Of a DNA stretch of 64,000 bases, positions 9,407-19,061 are shown piece by piece. A model generated the notes under the pieces. It made no database searches. It was not told the DNA's origin and saw nothing but the letters and a program-made list of their open reading frames with translations. Each line of letters starts with the position of its first letter. Positions within the stretch are counted from its first letter, which is position 1. Both the position numbers and the translations under genes were made by a program. The stretch comes from Streptococcus gallolyticus subsp. gallolyticus DSM 16831 (GTDB lineage: Bacteria > Bacillota > Bacilli > Lactobacillales > Streptococcaceae). The stretch is from the NCBI RefSeq assembly GCF_002000985.1, contig NZ_CP018822.1:1444001-1508000 (forward strand), given 5' to 3'.

Positions 9407-9486
9407 AGTTTTAATTTTAAGTTTTTTTAAGGTTAACTTTAAGAATTTGGCGTACAATAATTTTTGAAGCAAAAAAATTCTAACGC

Positions 9487-9514
9487 TGGACATTTAAAAA
9501 GAATATTTTATAAT
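9487..9514 (+). promoter_or_regulatory. Promoter of the Ser/Thr-rich small protein gene
   Basis: TGGACA (9487-9492), 16 bp spacer, TATAAT (9509-9514), placed 28 bp before the start codon. Confidence 0.65.
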
Positions 9515-9542
9515 AGAGTCATATGCGAAAAAGGAGTTAATC

Positions 9543-10001
9543 ATGTCTCAAAAATACTCAAGACGTCAAAAATCATCATCAAAAAACGATAAGTCAGCTG
9601 CCCCAACAAAACACATTAAGACAGGCTTTTCTGCCCTTCAAAAAACAGTTGCTCTTATTGGTTCTATTCTTAGTATCATTGTGGCAAGTATTACCATTAG
9701 CAATGCCTTAAAGGGGTCAAACTCAAAGACAACAGACAAATCAACAACGACAACAACTGTTGTCATCAAAGAAAGCGACAGCGATAGTAAAACAGACACT
9801 TCCGCTTCGACAACTTATTCAAGTTCTGCTTCTGCTAATAATAACTACAACAGTGGTTCTAATAACAATACTTACAGTTCAAGTTCAGATACCACTTATA
9901 GTTCAAGCTCTGCTACAAGCCAAAGTTCAACAACACCGTCAAGTTCAGATACAACTTCTGACGATACCACTACAAGTAGCAACACCGAAACAACTGAGTA
10001 A
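9543..10001 (+). CDS. Small membrane-anchored Ser/Thr/Asn-rich protein (DUF6556-like)
   Basis: Protein of 152 residues with no recognisable enzyme domain. A basic N-terminus (about 1-32) precedes one hydrophobic segment (about 33-55, VALIGSILSIIVASITISNAL). The remaining 95 residues are a low-complexity Ser/Thr/Asn tail. I would expect a single-pass protein with the tail outside the cell. The resemblance to the streptococcal DUF6556 family is from memory and moderate. AAGGAG precedes the ATG. It stands alone, between its own promoter and a terminator at 10079-10114. Confidence 0.75.
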   Translation: MSQKYSRRQKSSSKNDKSAAPTKHIKTGFSALQKTVALIGSILSIIVASITISNALKGSNSKTTDKSTTTTTVVIKESDSDSKTDTSASTTYSSSASANNNYNSGSNNNTYSSSSDTTYSSSSATSQSSTTPSSSDTTSDDTTTSSNTETTE

Positions 10002-10078
10002 TCATTACTAGTGGCAATATCGTTTTCAACGAGCATTTGCTGCTCATATTGATTTTTAGTCTGTCTCAATCACACTCA

Positions 10079-10114
10079 AAAGAGGTAAGTACACTAAGTT
10101 CTCACCTCTTTTTT
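10079..10114 (+). terminator. Terminator before folC
   Basis: AAGAGGT (10080-10086) pairs with ACCTCTT (10104-10110), followed by a T run. Confidence 0.65.
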
Positions 10115-10139
10115 ACGAATTTAATCAAAAAGAAAAGTT

Positions 10140-11384
10140 ATGAATTATATTGAAACATTAAACTGGATTCATTCTCATAAAGCCAACGGACGTCGTCCGA
10201 GCCTTGAGCGTATGCAGTATTTACTCGCATTACTCGACAATCCGCAAGATAAATTTCCTGCGATTCACGTCGTCGGAACCAATGGCAAAGGTTCAACAAC
10301 AAGCTTTTTACAACATATTTTAACTGCTTCTGGTTACAAGACTGGGACTTTCACATCGCCATTTATCACTCGTTTTAATGAGCGCATTGCTATTGATAGC
10401 ATTGAAATCCCTGACCAAGATTTGGTCAAAACAGTTCAAGCTATTAAGCCGATTGTCGATAGCGCAGAATTTCAAGACAAGGTCGGCAAAGTGACCGAAT
10501 TTGAATTAGTCACTGCTCTCATGTTTTATTATTTTGCAGTCATTAATCCCGTCGATATTGCGGTCATCGAAGCTGGGATTGGTGGCACTTACGATTCAAC
10601 CAATGTTTTCACAGCCAAAGCCGTCATTTGCCCCTCAATCAGCATCGACCACCAAGAAACACTCGGCAATTCCCTAGCTGAGATTGCCCAGCACAAAGCA
10701 GGTGTCTTAAAAACAAACGTTCCCTTTATTTTTGGAAAAATGGCAGAGCCCGTTCGCCGCGTTTTTTATCAGAAAACCGAAGAGACAATGTCCAGCATTT
10801 ATGAGTTAGGGAAAGATTTCTCGTTTATAGAAAATGGCAGAGCTTTTGATATGATTTATCATCAAACCATTATTCCAGATATTCAGCTCAAAATGCTTGG
10901 TAAACACCAAAAAACTAACGCTTCTTTGGCAGCTATGACTGCATTGATTCTTCAAAAACAATTGCCAGCTATTACACCAATTACAATCAAATCTGGTCTA
11001 GAAGAGACTGTTTGGGCAGGACGTTGTGAACTCATCAAGCCCAATCTAATGCTAGATGGTGCTCATAACGAAGATTCTATCGCCAAATTAGTTGACTTAC
11101 TAAAGAATGACTTTGCTCAACAGAAAATTCACATTTTATTTGCAGGGCTAAATCGCAAGCCTTTAACACAAATGCTGGAAGAATTGTCCGCCTATGACTT
11201 AACCGTCACAACATTTGATTTCTACCAAGCGCAGGCATTGTCAGACTACCCAGAACAATACCCAAAAGTTGCTGATTACAAAGACTGGCTCTCAAGGGTA
11301 GATGACAATCCAGAAGACTTATTTGTGGTGACAGGGTCACTTTATTTCATTTCTGAAGTTCGAAATCACTTGCTAAATCACTAA
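10140..11384 (+). CDS. folC: Folylpolyglutamate synthase / dihydrofolate synthase
   Basis: Adds glutamates to (dihydro)folates, and may make dihydrofolate from dihydropteroate. The 414-residue protein has the Mur-ligase-like architecture: P-loop VVGTNGKGSTTSF (about 42-54), an ATP/Mg site in VIEAGIGGTYDSTN (about 144-157) and a C-terminal domain starting near LDGAHNEDS (about 312). The ribosome site is weak (AAAGAAAAG). It is monocistronic and followed by a terminator; other folate genes are not in the window. Confidence 0.93.
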   Translation: MNYIETLNWIHSHKANGRRPSLERMQYLLALLDNPQDKFPAIHVVGTNGKGSTTSFLQHILTASGYKTGTFTSPFITRFNERIAIDSIEIPDQDLVKTVQAIKPIVDSAEFQDKVGKVTEFELVTALMFYYFAVINPVDIAVIEAGIGGTYDSTNVFTAKAVICPSISIDHQETLGNSLAEIAQHKAGVLKTNVPFIFGKMAEPVRRVFYQKTEETMSSIYELGKDFSFIENGRAFDMIYHQTIIPDIQLKMLGKHQKTNASLAAMTALILQKQLPAITPITIKSGLEETVWAGRCELIKPNLMLDGAHNEDSIAKLVDLLKNDFAQQKIHILFAGLNRKPLTQMLEELSAYDLTVTTFDFYQAQALSDYPEQYPKVADYKDWLSRVDDNPEDLFVVTGSLYFISEVRNHLLNH

Positions 11385-11416
11385 TCCCACCTGATTTTCC
11401 AGATGGGATTTCTTTT
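11383..11416 (+). terminator. Terminator after folC
   Basis: ATCCCA-c-CTG pairs with CAG-a-TGGGAT, followed by TTTCTTTTTTC, starting at the folC stop codon. Confidence 0.7.
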
Positions 11417-11420
11417 TTCT

Positions 11421-12338
11421 TTAATTTAGACTTTCTGCAAATTTACGTTTAATAAAGTTGGCAGAATTTTCAAGTTTTGCTTCTTCTTCTGCTGGTAATG
11501 TCAATTTTATTTGCTCGATAATTCCTTCACGTCCAACAATGGCAGGATAGCTAAGGTAAGTATCAAGCGGTTCATAATAATTTGACACTGGTAATTCTTC
11601 GTGGCTATCTGACACAACAGCTAAAGCTAAACGGATTGCCGCACTTGCAATGCCATAGCTAGTGTATTTTTTACCGTAGAAAACAGTATGCCCACCAATC
11701 ATCGCTTCATGAGCAATTTCGTCCAAAGTCTTAGCATCTGTAAATATTGAAATCGGTTGCCCCTTCACACGCACTTGGCTCCATGCTGTAAATTGAGAAT
11801 TCCCATGCTCACCTAAATTATAGCCATAAACACTACGAGCATCTACACCGAAACGTTCTGAAACTGCACGTTTCATACGTGCTGTATCAAGCAACGTTCC
11901 CGTACCAATGACGCGTTCCTTAGGAAGCCCTGAATAATGTTGATAAAGGCTAGTCACAACATCAACAGGATTAGAAATCGCGATAATAATACCTTTAAAA
12001 CCAACTTCTTTTAATTTTTTAGCAACAAGTGGTACTTGCTTTGCTGTAAAAGGCAATTCTGCAAAACGGTCCGCATCTGGATTGTCCTGCAAAGCAATAT
12101 TCCCCAAAGCTGAAATCACAACATCTGCATCTGCCAACGCTTGATAATCATTGACAACGATATTAGCATGCTGATTGAGATTAGCTGCCGCATCTGTAAA
12201 ATCAACAGCATCCGCCGTAACTTTCTTTTCGTTAATATCTATCAAAACATAATCATCAAATGCACCTTGAGCAATCAAACCATGAGCAACTGTTGACCCA
12301 ACATGCCCCATTCCAATAATTCCGACCTTACGTGACAT
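11421..12338 (-). CDS. L-2-hydroxyisocaproate dehydrogenase (LDH/MDH superfamily)
   Basis: NAD-dependent reductase of branched 2-keto acids to L-2-hydroxy acids. It is 305 residues with a Rossmann start [18 protein letters not shown]. The catalytic histidine is in [10 protein letters not shown], and [12 protein letters not shown] is the usual subunit-interface helix. The active-site loop region reads [13 protein letters not shown] instead of the LDH QKPGETR, which resembles L-HicDH of lactic acid bacteria more than lactate dehydrogenase. Substrate is inferred. An AGGGGGA site and a TATAAT box at 12369-12374 precede it; it is a single gene. Confidence 0.85.
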   Translation of the reverse strand: MSRKVGIIGMGHVGSTVAHGLIAQGAFDDYVLIDINEKKVTADAVDFTDAAANLNQHANIVVNDYQALADADVVISALGNIALQDNPDADRFAELPFTAKQVPLVAKKLKEVGFKGIIIAISNPVDVVTSLYQHYSGLPKERVIGTGTLLDTARMKRAVSERFGVDARSVYGYNLGEHGNSQFTAWSQVRVKGQPISIFTDAKTLDEIAHEAMIGGHTVFYGKKYTSYGIASAAIRLALAVVSDSHEELPVSNYYEPLDTYLSYPAIVGREGIIEQIKLTLPAEEEAKLENSANFIKRKFAESLN

Positions 12339-12395
12339 ACAACATTCCCCCTTATAAAGTTATCACTCATTATAGACCTTTGATTCAGAAAATAC

Positions 12396-12426
12396 GAAAA
12401 CAACCTAACAAAGAATGTCAGGTTGT
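12396..12426 (-). terminator. Terminator of the aro/tyrA operon
   Basis: Minus-strand ACAACCT (12426-12420) pairs with AGGTTGT (12406-12400), followed by TTT. It lies 10 bp past the stop of the YlbF-like gene. Confidence 0.65.
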
Positions 12427-12435
12427 AAAATATCA

Positions 12436-12774
12436 TTATTTCAAAAGGTCTTGCAAAGGTCCAAAGACAATTTTTTCAATGTCAGATACATAAACTGACA
12501 AAGCTTGTTGCGCATCGAGGTAAGCTTTCAGAACTGGATTAGCTTCAATTTTAGCTCCTAATTCTTGCATTTTAGCTTGTTCGTCACCAGTAGGCATTTG
12601 TCCAGATTGCAATTTAGCATAAAGCCCTTGTTGAAAATCTGTAAATTCTTTGAAAAGTTCTTTAGCTGCCGCATCTGCTTCAATCGCTGCACGACTTTCT
12701 TCAGCTTTTTTATACTCCGGAAGGGCACGGATGCCACGTTCTAATTCATTTGCTAAATCATAAATATTTGCCAT
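12436..12774 (-). CDS. YlbF/YmcA-family protein (UPF0342)
   Basis: Small helical protein of 112 residues, rich in Ala/Glu/Lys and lacking Cys, matching the UPF0342/YheA group of the YlbF superfamily. B. subtilis relatives YlbF and YmcA form a complex with YaaT that affects RNase Y, but this subgroup's function is not established. It is the last gene of the aro operon, 11 bp after tyrA, an arrangement I recall from other streptococci. Confidence 0.85.
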   Translation of the reverse strand: MANIYDLANELERGIRALPEYKKAEESRAAIEADAAAKELFKEFTDFQQGLYAKLQSGQMPTGDEQAKMQELGAKIEANPVLKAYLDAQQALSVYVSDIEKIVFGPLQDLLK

Positions 12775-12785
12775 AGTAAGTCTCC

Positions 12786-13892
12786 TTAATTAACATAAAC
12801 TTTATAATCAGTATTTTCACTGATAACTTTCTTAGCGTGTTCCAAATCTTTGATATTCTTAAAGGAAATTTGTAAAATACCGTTAATATCCTCACGGTTT
12901 TCTTCGTTAATATGAACGTTAACCAAAGATGTTCCACGAAGTAATTCCAAGATTTCCAAGATAACATCTTCTTCATCAGGAACGTCAACAAAAATATCAA
13001 AGCCACTTTCGACACCACCACGTTTGTGAATGTTCATTTCCTTGCGGGTTTCTTTGGCATGGTTAAAATAATTCCAAATAGCATCGGCGTCATTTTGCGA
13101 AATAAGCTCCGCAACGCCATCAAGTCTGTTTTTAAAATCATCAATACGCTCTAAAACCGCAGCCTTATTGGTTAGTAAAATACTAGTCCACATACCTGGT
13201 TCGCTTTCCGCAATACGTGTCATATCACGAAAACCTCCAGCCGCAAAGTGGTTAGTCATCTCATGTTCCGAAGCATAATCCCCAGCTTGTTCCATTAAAC
13301 TAGCTGCCAAAATATGTGGAAAATGCGAAATTTGACTTGTAACACGGTCGTGCTCAGCAGCATCAATTTCAATGTAGCGCGCATGAAGCCCTGACAAAAT
13401 AACTTTCATGTCAGCAATTGTGCTGGCATCTGTCAGCCTTGACGGCGTGAAAATATAATAAGCATTTTCAAATAAATTGACTTCAGCAGCAATAGCACCA
13501 GATTTATGAGAACCTGCCATAGGATGAGAGCCAACAAAACGAACGTTTTTTCCAGCAAGGTATTTCTCACCAGCTTCGACAATTTCACGTTTTGTAGAAC
13601 CTGCATCTGTAATAATGACATTGTCTTTCAAATCCATATCAGCTAAAGCCTTAATAAATTCGATCGTTTGCTTAATTGGCACAGCTAATATAATGACATC
13701 GGCTAAGGGCGCAAATTCCTTAAAATCAGCAGTCGCTTCATCCACAATTCCGCGTTCAAGGGCAACGTTGCGTGATTTATCAGAGCGATTATAACCAAGG
13801 ATTTTATAATCAGGGTGGTCACGTCTGATTCCCAAAGCAAGGGAACCACCAATCAAACCTAAACCTGCAATATAAATCACTTTATTTTCCAT
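12786..13892 (-). CDS. tyrA: Prephenate dehydrogenase
   Basis: Makes 4-hydroxyphenylpyruvate, the tyrosine precursor, from prephenate with NAD+. The 368-residue protein has an N-terminal nucleotide-binding motif [17 protein letters not shown] (about 5-21), the conserved [12 protein letters not shown] substrate-site motif (about 122-133) and a C-terminal ACT domain (about 295-368) likely to bind tyrosine for feedback control. GGAG precedes [10 protein letters not shown]; the frame is open 8 codons further upstream without a ribosome site. Confidence 0.95.
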   Translation of the reverse strand: MENKVIYIAGLGLIGGSLALGIRRDHPDYKILGYNRSDKSRNVALERGIVDEATADFKEFAPLADVIILAVPIKQTIEFIKALADMDLKDNVIITDAGSTKREIVEAGEKYLAGKNVRFVGSHPMAGSHKSGAIAAEVNLFENAYYIFTPSRLTDASTIADMKVILSGLHARYIEIDAAEHDRVTSQISHFPHILAASLMEQAGDYASEHEMTNHFAAGGFRDMTRIAESEPGMWTSILLTNKAAVLERIDDFKNRLDGVAELISQNDADAIWNYFNHAKETRKEMNIHKRGGVESGFDIFVDVPDEEDVILEILELLRGTSLVNVHINEENREDINGILQISFKNIKDLEHAKKVISENTDYKVYVN

Positions 13893-13929
13893 AGTTACTC
13901 CATTTCTGGTTTGCAAATCTTTATAGCAA

Positions 13930-13955
13930 TATTGGAGAGCATACGCCCTCCAATT
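13930..13955 (-). other. Intercistronic hairpin between aroC and tyrA
   Basis: An 8-bp perfect stem AATTGGAG/CTCCAATT with an inner GC-atac-GC pairing fills the aroC-tyrA gap. No T run follows, so it is unlikely to be a full terminator; it could stabilise or process the mRNA. Confidence 0.4.
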
Positions 13956-13972
13956 GTCAAAATGTTATGTTT

Positions 13973-15139
13973 TTAAAAATGTTTGACATAATCACGATGA
14001 CGAGCGACAGCTTCTTTTAATTCCTCAAGATTATCAGAAGAGAATTTTTCAAGAATTTCATCTGCCACAACAGTTGCAACAACTGCTTCCATAACAACAC
14101 CTGCTGCTGGAAGAGCTGTTGGGTCTGAACGTTCAACCGTTGCTTTGTATGGCTCATGTGTTTCAATATCAACTGACATCAAAGGTTTATAAAGTGTTGG
14201 AATAGGTTTCATGACTCCTCGAACAACAATTGGTTGTCCATTAGTCATACCACCTTCAAAACCACCAAGATTATTGGTACGACGAGTGTAGCCATCTTCT
14301 TCGTTCCAAAGAATTTCATCCATGACTTGGCTTCCTTTGAGGTAACCATCTTTAAATCCTAAACCAAATTCAACTCCCTTGAAAGCATTGATTGAAACGA
14401 CCGCACCTGCAATTTTTGCATCAAGTTTCTTGTCCCATTGAACATAAGAACCAAGACCAACTGGAACGCCACCGACAACAGTTTCAACAACACCGCCAAT
14501 AGTATCACCATCTTTTTTGATTTGGTCAATATAATCTTTGATTTCTTGTTCACGCTCTTGATTGACAATTGAAACTTCTGATTGACTAGCCAATTCTTTA
14601 ATTTGTGAAACAGTCAGTCCCTCTGGAACATCAATCTCTTTGCCACCAAAAACAACAACGTGATTAGCAATTTCGATATCAAGCTCTGCTAAAATACGTT
14701 TTGCCACCGCTCCAACGGCTACACGCATTGTTGTTTCACGTGCAGATGAGCGTTCAAGAGAATTACGCAAATCTTCAAAACGGTATTTCATCCCACCAAC
14801 AAGGTCAGCATGCCCTGGACGCGGATGAGTAATTTTACGTTTTGTTTTTAAGCTATCATCAATATCCTCAACTGCCATAATATCAAGCCATTTTTCATGG
14901 TCTTTATTGATGACATGAAGGGTAATTGGAGCACCAGTTGTTTTTCCGTGACGTACACCAGATGTGATTTCTACCTTATCTGATTCGATTTTCATACGCC
15001 CACCACGTCCATAACCACCTTGGCGTCGTTTTAAATCAACATTAATATCCTCAGCAGTTAAAGGAAGCCCTGCAGGAACTCCTTCGATAATTGCTGTCAA
15101 ACGCGGTCCGTGGGATTCACCAGCTGTCAAATATCTCAT
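13973..15139 (-). CDS. aroC: Chorismate synthase
   Basis: Last step of the shikimate pathway: EPSP to chorismate, needing reduced FMN. The 388-residue protein shows the three family signatures: [20 protein letters not shown] near the N-terminus, the middle [13 protein letters not shown] region with [16 protein letters not shown], and the C-terminal [19 protein letters not shown]. It begins 1 bp after aroB ends, so the genes are tightly coupled. Confidence 0.97.
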   Translation of the reverse strand: MRYLTAGESHGPRLTAIIEGVPAGLPLTAEDINVDLKRRQGGYGRGGRMKIESDKVEITSGVRHGKTTGAPITLHVINKDHEKWLDIMAVEDIDDSLKTKRKITHPRPGHADLVGGMKYRFEDLRNSLERSSARETTMRVAVGAVAKRILAELDIEIANHVVVFGGKEIDVPEGLTVSQIKELASQSEVSIVNQEREQEIKDYIDQIKKDGDTIGGVVETVVGGVPVGLGSYVQWDKKLDAKIAGAVVSINAFKGVEFGLGFKDGYLKGSQVMDEILWNEEDGYTRRTNNLGGFEGGMTNGQPIVVRGVMKPIPTLYKPLMSVDIETHEPYKATVERSDPTALPAAGVVMEAVVATVVADEILEKFSSDNLEELKEAVARHRDYVKHF

Positions 15140-15140
15140 T

Positions 15141-16208
15141 TTACTTCTCCAAATACTCTTTCATCTCTTCAAGTGGGATCTGATTGATCGCTGCGCTACC
15201 AAGCTCTGGTACAATAACTGTCTTAATCATTTTACCGCGAGCTTTCTTATCATGTACTAAAGCACCATAAAGTTCGTCAACATGCCATGGTTTGTAATCC
15301 GTAGGCAAACCAAATTTTTGGCACATGTCAAAAATTTCTTTTGTAATGCCTTGAGGCATCAAGCCTTTTTTCTCAGCAACACGCGAAATTTGTACCATTC
15401 CAATGGCAACAGCTTCACCATGCATGACTTTTCCATAACCAGCAGTCGCTTCAACCGCATGACCAATGGTATGACCAAAGTTAAGATAAAGGCGAACACC
15501 GTTATCAAGTTCATCTTCAACAACAACTTTACGTTTGACATTGCACGAACGGTAAATAATGCTCTCAGCGTGTTCTAAGATACTTTCAGGAGAGCCATCC
15601 ATAGCAGATAATTCTTCCCAAAGTTCAACATCATCAATCAAACCATATTTGATAACTTCACCCATACCTTCAATGAGTTCACGTTTACCAAGACTTTGTA
15701 AGGTTTCAGGGTCGATTAAAACACCATCTGGTTGGGTGAATGTTCCCACCATATTTTTGGCAAACGGCGTATTAACCCCTGTTTTACCACCAATAGATGA
15801 ATCAACTTGAGCTGTTAAACTCGTCGGAATTTGCAAGAAATGAATGCCACGCATATAGGTAGATGCTACAAAACCTGCCAAATCTCCTACGACACCACCA
15901 CCAAGCGCAACAATACCGTCACTGCGTGTCATGCCATTTTTGACAAGAAATTCATAAGCTTTGTTAACTGTTTTTAAATTTTTAGAAGCTTCACCTTCTA
16001 AAAAGTCAAAAACAATCACTTTAAAACCAGCATTTTCAATACTTAGCTTAACCTTTTCAGCATATAAACTGCCAACATGATTATCAGTAATAATAGCGAT
16101 TTTTTGTGGTTTCCAAAGTTTTTTGACCCAATCGCCAGCTTTTGATAAGACACCTTTTTCAATCACAATATCATAAGGTGTTTGTGGGAGATTAACATTC
16201 AATTTCAT
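15141..16208 (-). CDS. aroB: 3-Dehydroquinate synthase
   Basis: Second step of the shikimate pathway: DAHP to 3-dehydroquinate, with NAD+ and a divalent metal. The 355-residue protein has the NAD-binding [19 protein letters not shown] region and metal-site histidines in [13 protein letters not shown] and [12 protein letters not shown]. The start is the ATG at 16208, placed 5 nt after AGGTGA; a GTG three codons upstream lies inside that site. Confidence 0.96.
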   Translation of the reverse strand: MKLNVNLPQTPYDIVIEKGVLSKAGDWVKKLWKPQKIAIITDNHVGSLYAEKVKLSIENAGFKVIVFDFLEGEASKNLKTVNKAYEFLVKNGMTRSDGIVALGGGVVGDLAGFVASTYMRGIHFLQIPTSLTAQVDSSIGGKTGVNTPFAKNMVGTFTQPDGVLIDPETLQSLGKRELIEGMGEVIKYGLIDDVELWEELSAMDGSPESILEHAESIIYRSCNVKRKVVVEDELDNGVRLYLNFGHTIGHAVEATAGYGKVMHGEAVAIGMVQISRVAEKKGLMPQGITKEIFDMCQKFGLPTDYKPWHVDELYGALVHDKKARGKMIKTVIVPELGSAAINQIPLEEMKEYLEK

Positions 16209-16230
16209 TCGCGTCACCTATCAGTTGTTC

Positions 16231-17100
16231 TTATTTCGTGTTGTATTTTTCTTCAAGCGCTGACCAGATTTCAGCTGTAGGCATTGTTTCACCAGTCCAG
16301 ATTTCGAAAGCTTCAGCAGCTTGGAATAAAAGCATTCCTAAACCATTAAGAGCTGTTAAACCTTTGCTACGAGCTAATTTCAAAAATGGTGTTTCAAATG
16401 GTTGATAAATCGTATCAGCAACCAACAAACCTGCTGGGAATTCAAAATCTTCTGTAATAATCATTGATTTTCCGTCCATACCTACGCTTGTAGCATTGAC
16501 GAAAAGTTGTGATTCTAAAACTTTTTCTTGAATCGTTTTTAAATCTTCAACTGGATAAACAGTGATAGATACACCCGTTTTGTCGGCAAATTCTTGCGCT
16601 TTTTCACGTGTCGCCTCTAAAAACTGAGTTTGGTTAAAAATGTTAATATGACTAGCACCATTCAGAGCAGCTTGCGCAATGAGTGCTGTGGCAGCTCCGC
16701 CACCACCAAGAATCGTCATCGTTTTATCTTTAACATCAAAATCAGCAAACGTTGCTAGACTTCTAAAGAAACCAATACCATCTGTATTGTGACCAACTAA
16801 TTTCCCTTCACGATTAATAACCGTATTAACAGCCCCAATCAATTGGGCAGAATCAGTCAATTCATCCATGTAAGGAATCACTTTTTGTTTGTAAGGCATT
16901 GAAATGTTCACACCAAACATATCGTAACGTTTTACATTTTCTAACGTAATTGCCAAATCTTCTTCAGGAATATCCCAAGCGACATAAACACCATTAACAC
17001 CCGTTTTATCAAAAGCATAGTTATGAATAAATGGTGAAATAGAGTGTTTAATCGGTGTTGCAACAACCGCAGCTAAGCGTGTGTATCCATCAATCTGCAT
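16231..17100 (-). CDS. aroE: Shikimate dehydrogenase
   Basis: Reduces 3-dehydroshikimate to shikimate with NADPH. It is 289 residues. The shikimate-binding [12 protein letters not shown] and [10 protein letters not shown] (catalytic Lys) are present, followed by the NADP Rossmann motif [16 protein letters not shown] and the C-terminal [19 protein letters not shown]. The ATG at 17100, eight bases after GGGAGG, is preferred over the adjacent TTG. It overlaps aroD by 11 bp. Confidence 0.96.
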   Translation of the reverse strand: MQIDGYTRLAAVVATPIKHSISPFIHNYAFDKTGVNGVYVAWDIPEEDLAITLENVKRYDMFGVNISMPYKQKVIPYMDELTDSAQLIGAVNTVINREGKLVGHNTDGIGFFRSLATFADFDVKDKTMTILGGGGAATALIAQAALNGASHINIFNQTQFLEATREKAQEFADKTGVSITVYPVEDLKTIQEKVLESQLFVNATSVGMDGKSMIITEDFEFPAGLLVADTIYQPFETPFLKLARSKGLTALNGLGMLLFQAAEAFEIWTGETMPTAEIWSALEEKYNTK

Positions 17101-17767
17101 CAAGTACCTCCCTAATATGTTTCATATCTGCAAGAGCAACCTGTCCAGGCGCACTCGCTTGCTCCAAACTAGCAAATGACCACGAAGAGCCAAAAACATC
17201 AACAGCAAAACGTGAAACGCGTCCAAGTTTTCCCATAGACATTGTTGCGTATTCTTGCTCTGGATTTAATGTTTTGAAACCACGTGTGTAATTCATCAAA
17301 TCCAACACATCTTGTTCACTCTGTGGCATAACAGCAACCTTAACCACACGCGGAGCAAGGGCTGTTAGTTCAGAAAATGACTCCATCAAGTTCTCAGGTG
17401 TTTCATCAAAATTATGATATGACAAAACAAGATTTGGGAAGTCTAACATTTGTTGAAAAGCTTCTTTATGAGAAAAATATTCAAAATCAACATAGTCTGG
17501 GTGGTAAATAGCATTAATATTTTTCAAAAGCTCAACATAGTCACCGTCAGATAAGTTAATGTTGCCACCTTCCTTATCCGTACGAATGGTAAAAATAATT
17601 TCTCGACCTGAAAATTTTTCAAAAATAGCTGGCGCAACAGTCATAATGTCATCTTTATCTAAGAAATCTGCTCGCCACTCAATAATATCGACTTCGTCGA
17701 ATTTCGAAATATCAATCGACTGTGCCTCTTCTAAATTTTTAGGCATTATAGGTACTACTATTTTCAT
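17090..17767 (-). CDS. aroD: 3-Dehydroquinate dehydratase, type I
   Basis: Dehydrates 3-dehydroquinate through a Schiff base on lysine. It is 225 residues, a TIM-barrel class I enzyme. EWRADFLD contains the conserved Glu-Arg pair, YHNFDETP carries the active-site His, and the Schiff-base Lys should be in [11 protein letters not shown]. It overlaps aroE by 11 bp and the upstream methyltransferase gene by 4 bp. Confidence 0.95.
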   Translation of the reverse strand: MKIVVPIMPKNLEEAQSIDISKFDEVDIIEWRADFLDKDDIMTVAPAIFEKFSGREIIFTIRTDKEGGNINLSDGDYVELLKNINAIYHPDYVDFEYFSHKEAFQQMLDFPNLVLSYHNFDETPENLMESFSELTALAPRVVKVAVMPQSEQDVLDLMNYTRGFKTLNPEQEYATMSMGKLGRVSRFAVDVFGSSWSFASLEQASAPGQVALADMKHIREVLDAD

Positions 17768-18927
17768 TTTTTAACCTTTATTGTAAATACTTTCAAATAA
17801 TTACTGTTGACATCTGCTTTGTTAACCGTGAAATCACTTGGCAATTGTTGCAAACGAACATAGTCATGTTTAACAGAAGCAAAGCCTTTTTCTAACTGCT
17901 TTTTAAATTGTGCGACCGTCAGGTTAGCTGCATTGGTTGAAGCAATAATGATGCCATCTTCTGACAGAACTTCCAAAGCTTGACTAATCAAGCGGTGATA
18001 ATCTTTAGCTACAGAAAATGTTTGCTTTTTATTCCGTGCAAAACTTGGCGGATCAATAACAATCAAATCAAAAGTCAATTGTTTACGTTTTGCGTATTTG
18101 AAATACTCAAAAACATCCATTACCACAAAATGGTGATTACTCAAGTCAAGACCATTCGCCTCAAAATGCGCTTGTGATAATTCACGTGAGCGTTTTGCAA
18201 GGTCAACAGATGTTGTTTCGATAGCGCCACCCATTGCTGCCGCTACTGAAAACGCTGCGGTATATGAAAACATATTAAGGACACGTTTTCCAAGACCAAG
18301 TTCATTAATCAAAGTATCACGAACGTCATGTTGGTCTAGAAAAATTCCTGTCATCAACCCGTCATTCATAAAAACACTGTATTTGACACCATTTTCCAAA
18401 ATAGTAAATGATGCTGGTGCCTCTTGACCATAAATGTGAGCTGATTCGTAATCAAGTCCTTTAAAACGAATTTTCTCATAATCGCCTTTGATAGCTGGAT
18501 AAACTTTTTGGAAGGCATTTATAATGACATCGCGATACTGATAAATAAACGTATTATACCAAGAAAATACAACAAAATCAGCATAACGATCTATCGTCAC
18601 ACCACCAAAATTATCTCCATCTTGATTAAATAATCGATAAGCCGTCGTCAAATCTGAATTTTCAAAGTTTTGGCGTTGTTTTTTAGCTTTTGTAAACAAG
18701 TCCACAAAATAAGATTCTGTCAATTCAATTTTTCTTGAACCCAAGAACCAACCAATCCCCTTATTTTGTTGAGACAAGTAAGCTGTCCCTAAAAACTGAT
18801 GAGAATGATTGTAAACAGCGACTAACTGATTATCAAAATCAAGTTGATGAAAATCTCTTCCATCCAAAAGTTGAATACCACGCTTAATTTTCTTTTCAAC
18901 GAAAGAATCCACGTATAGTTTGTTCAT
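17764..18927 (-). CDS. RlmI-like class I SAM-dependent rRNA methyltransferase
   Basis: Predicted 23S rRNA cytosine C5 methyltransferase of the RlmI/RlmK (COG1092) family. The 387-residue protein has a PUA-like N-terminal part, a central EEHD-type domain, and a Rossmann methyltransferase domain with [18 protein letters not shown] (SAM site) and [13 protein letters not shown] (catalytic DPPS). It overlaps aroD by 4 bp and so heads the aro operon. A TATAAT box ends only 7 bp before the ATG and no Shine-Dalgarno site is present, so the transcript is probably leaderless. Confidence 0.9.
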   Translation of the reverse strand: MNKLYVDSFVEKKIKRGIQLLDGRDFHQLDFDNQLVAVYNHSHQFLGTAYLSQQNKGIGWFLGSRKIELTESYFVDLFTKAKKQRQNFENSDLTTAYRLFNQDGDNFGGVTIDRYADFVVFSWYNTFIYQYRDVIINAFQKVYPAIKGDYEKIRFKGLDYESAHIYGQEAPASFTILENGVKYSVFMNDGLMTGIFLDQHDVRDTLINELGLGKRVLNMFSYTAAFSVAAAMGGAIETTSVDLAKRSRELSQAHFEANGLDLSNHHFVVMDVFEYFKYAKRKQLTFDLIVIDPPSFARNKKQTFSVAKDYHRLISQALEVLSEDGIIIASTNAANLTVAQFKKQLEKGFASVKHDYVRLQQLPSDFTVNKADVNSNYLKVFTIKVKK

Positions 18928-18934
18928 GAAGCCT

Positions 18935-18943
18935 ATTATATCA
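18935..18943 (-). promoter_or_regulatory. Extended -10 promoter of the methyltransferase/aro operon
   Basis: Minus-strand TGATATAAT (18943-18935), with no good -35. The start codon lies 7 bp downstream. Confidence 0.65.
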
Positions 18944-19003
18944 AAAATTCAGAATTTTTCCCACTAAATTTTATATTTCTCACACATAACAAAAAAGTTT
19001 TTA

Positions 19004-19012
19004 TGATATAAT
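19004..19012 (+). promoter_or_regulatory. Extended -10 promoter of ltaS
   Basis: TGATATAAT on the plus strand, 49 bp before the GTG start. No clear -35 element. Confidence 0.6.
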
Positions 19013-19061
19013 TGAAACTGAGATTTTATCTTTAGGAAAAAAAATAAAGGAAGTTCCTACA

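Noticed and set aside
8201..9493. 430-codon version of the cysteine desulfurase starting at 9493
   Set aside because: The first 49 codons overlap the promoter (9378-9406) and have Lys/Leu-rich nonsense composition. The protein family starts at MIYFDNSATT.
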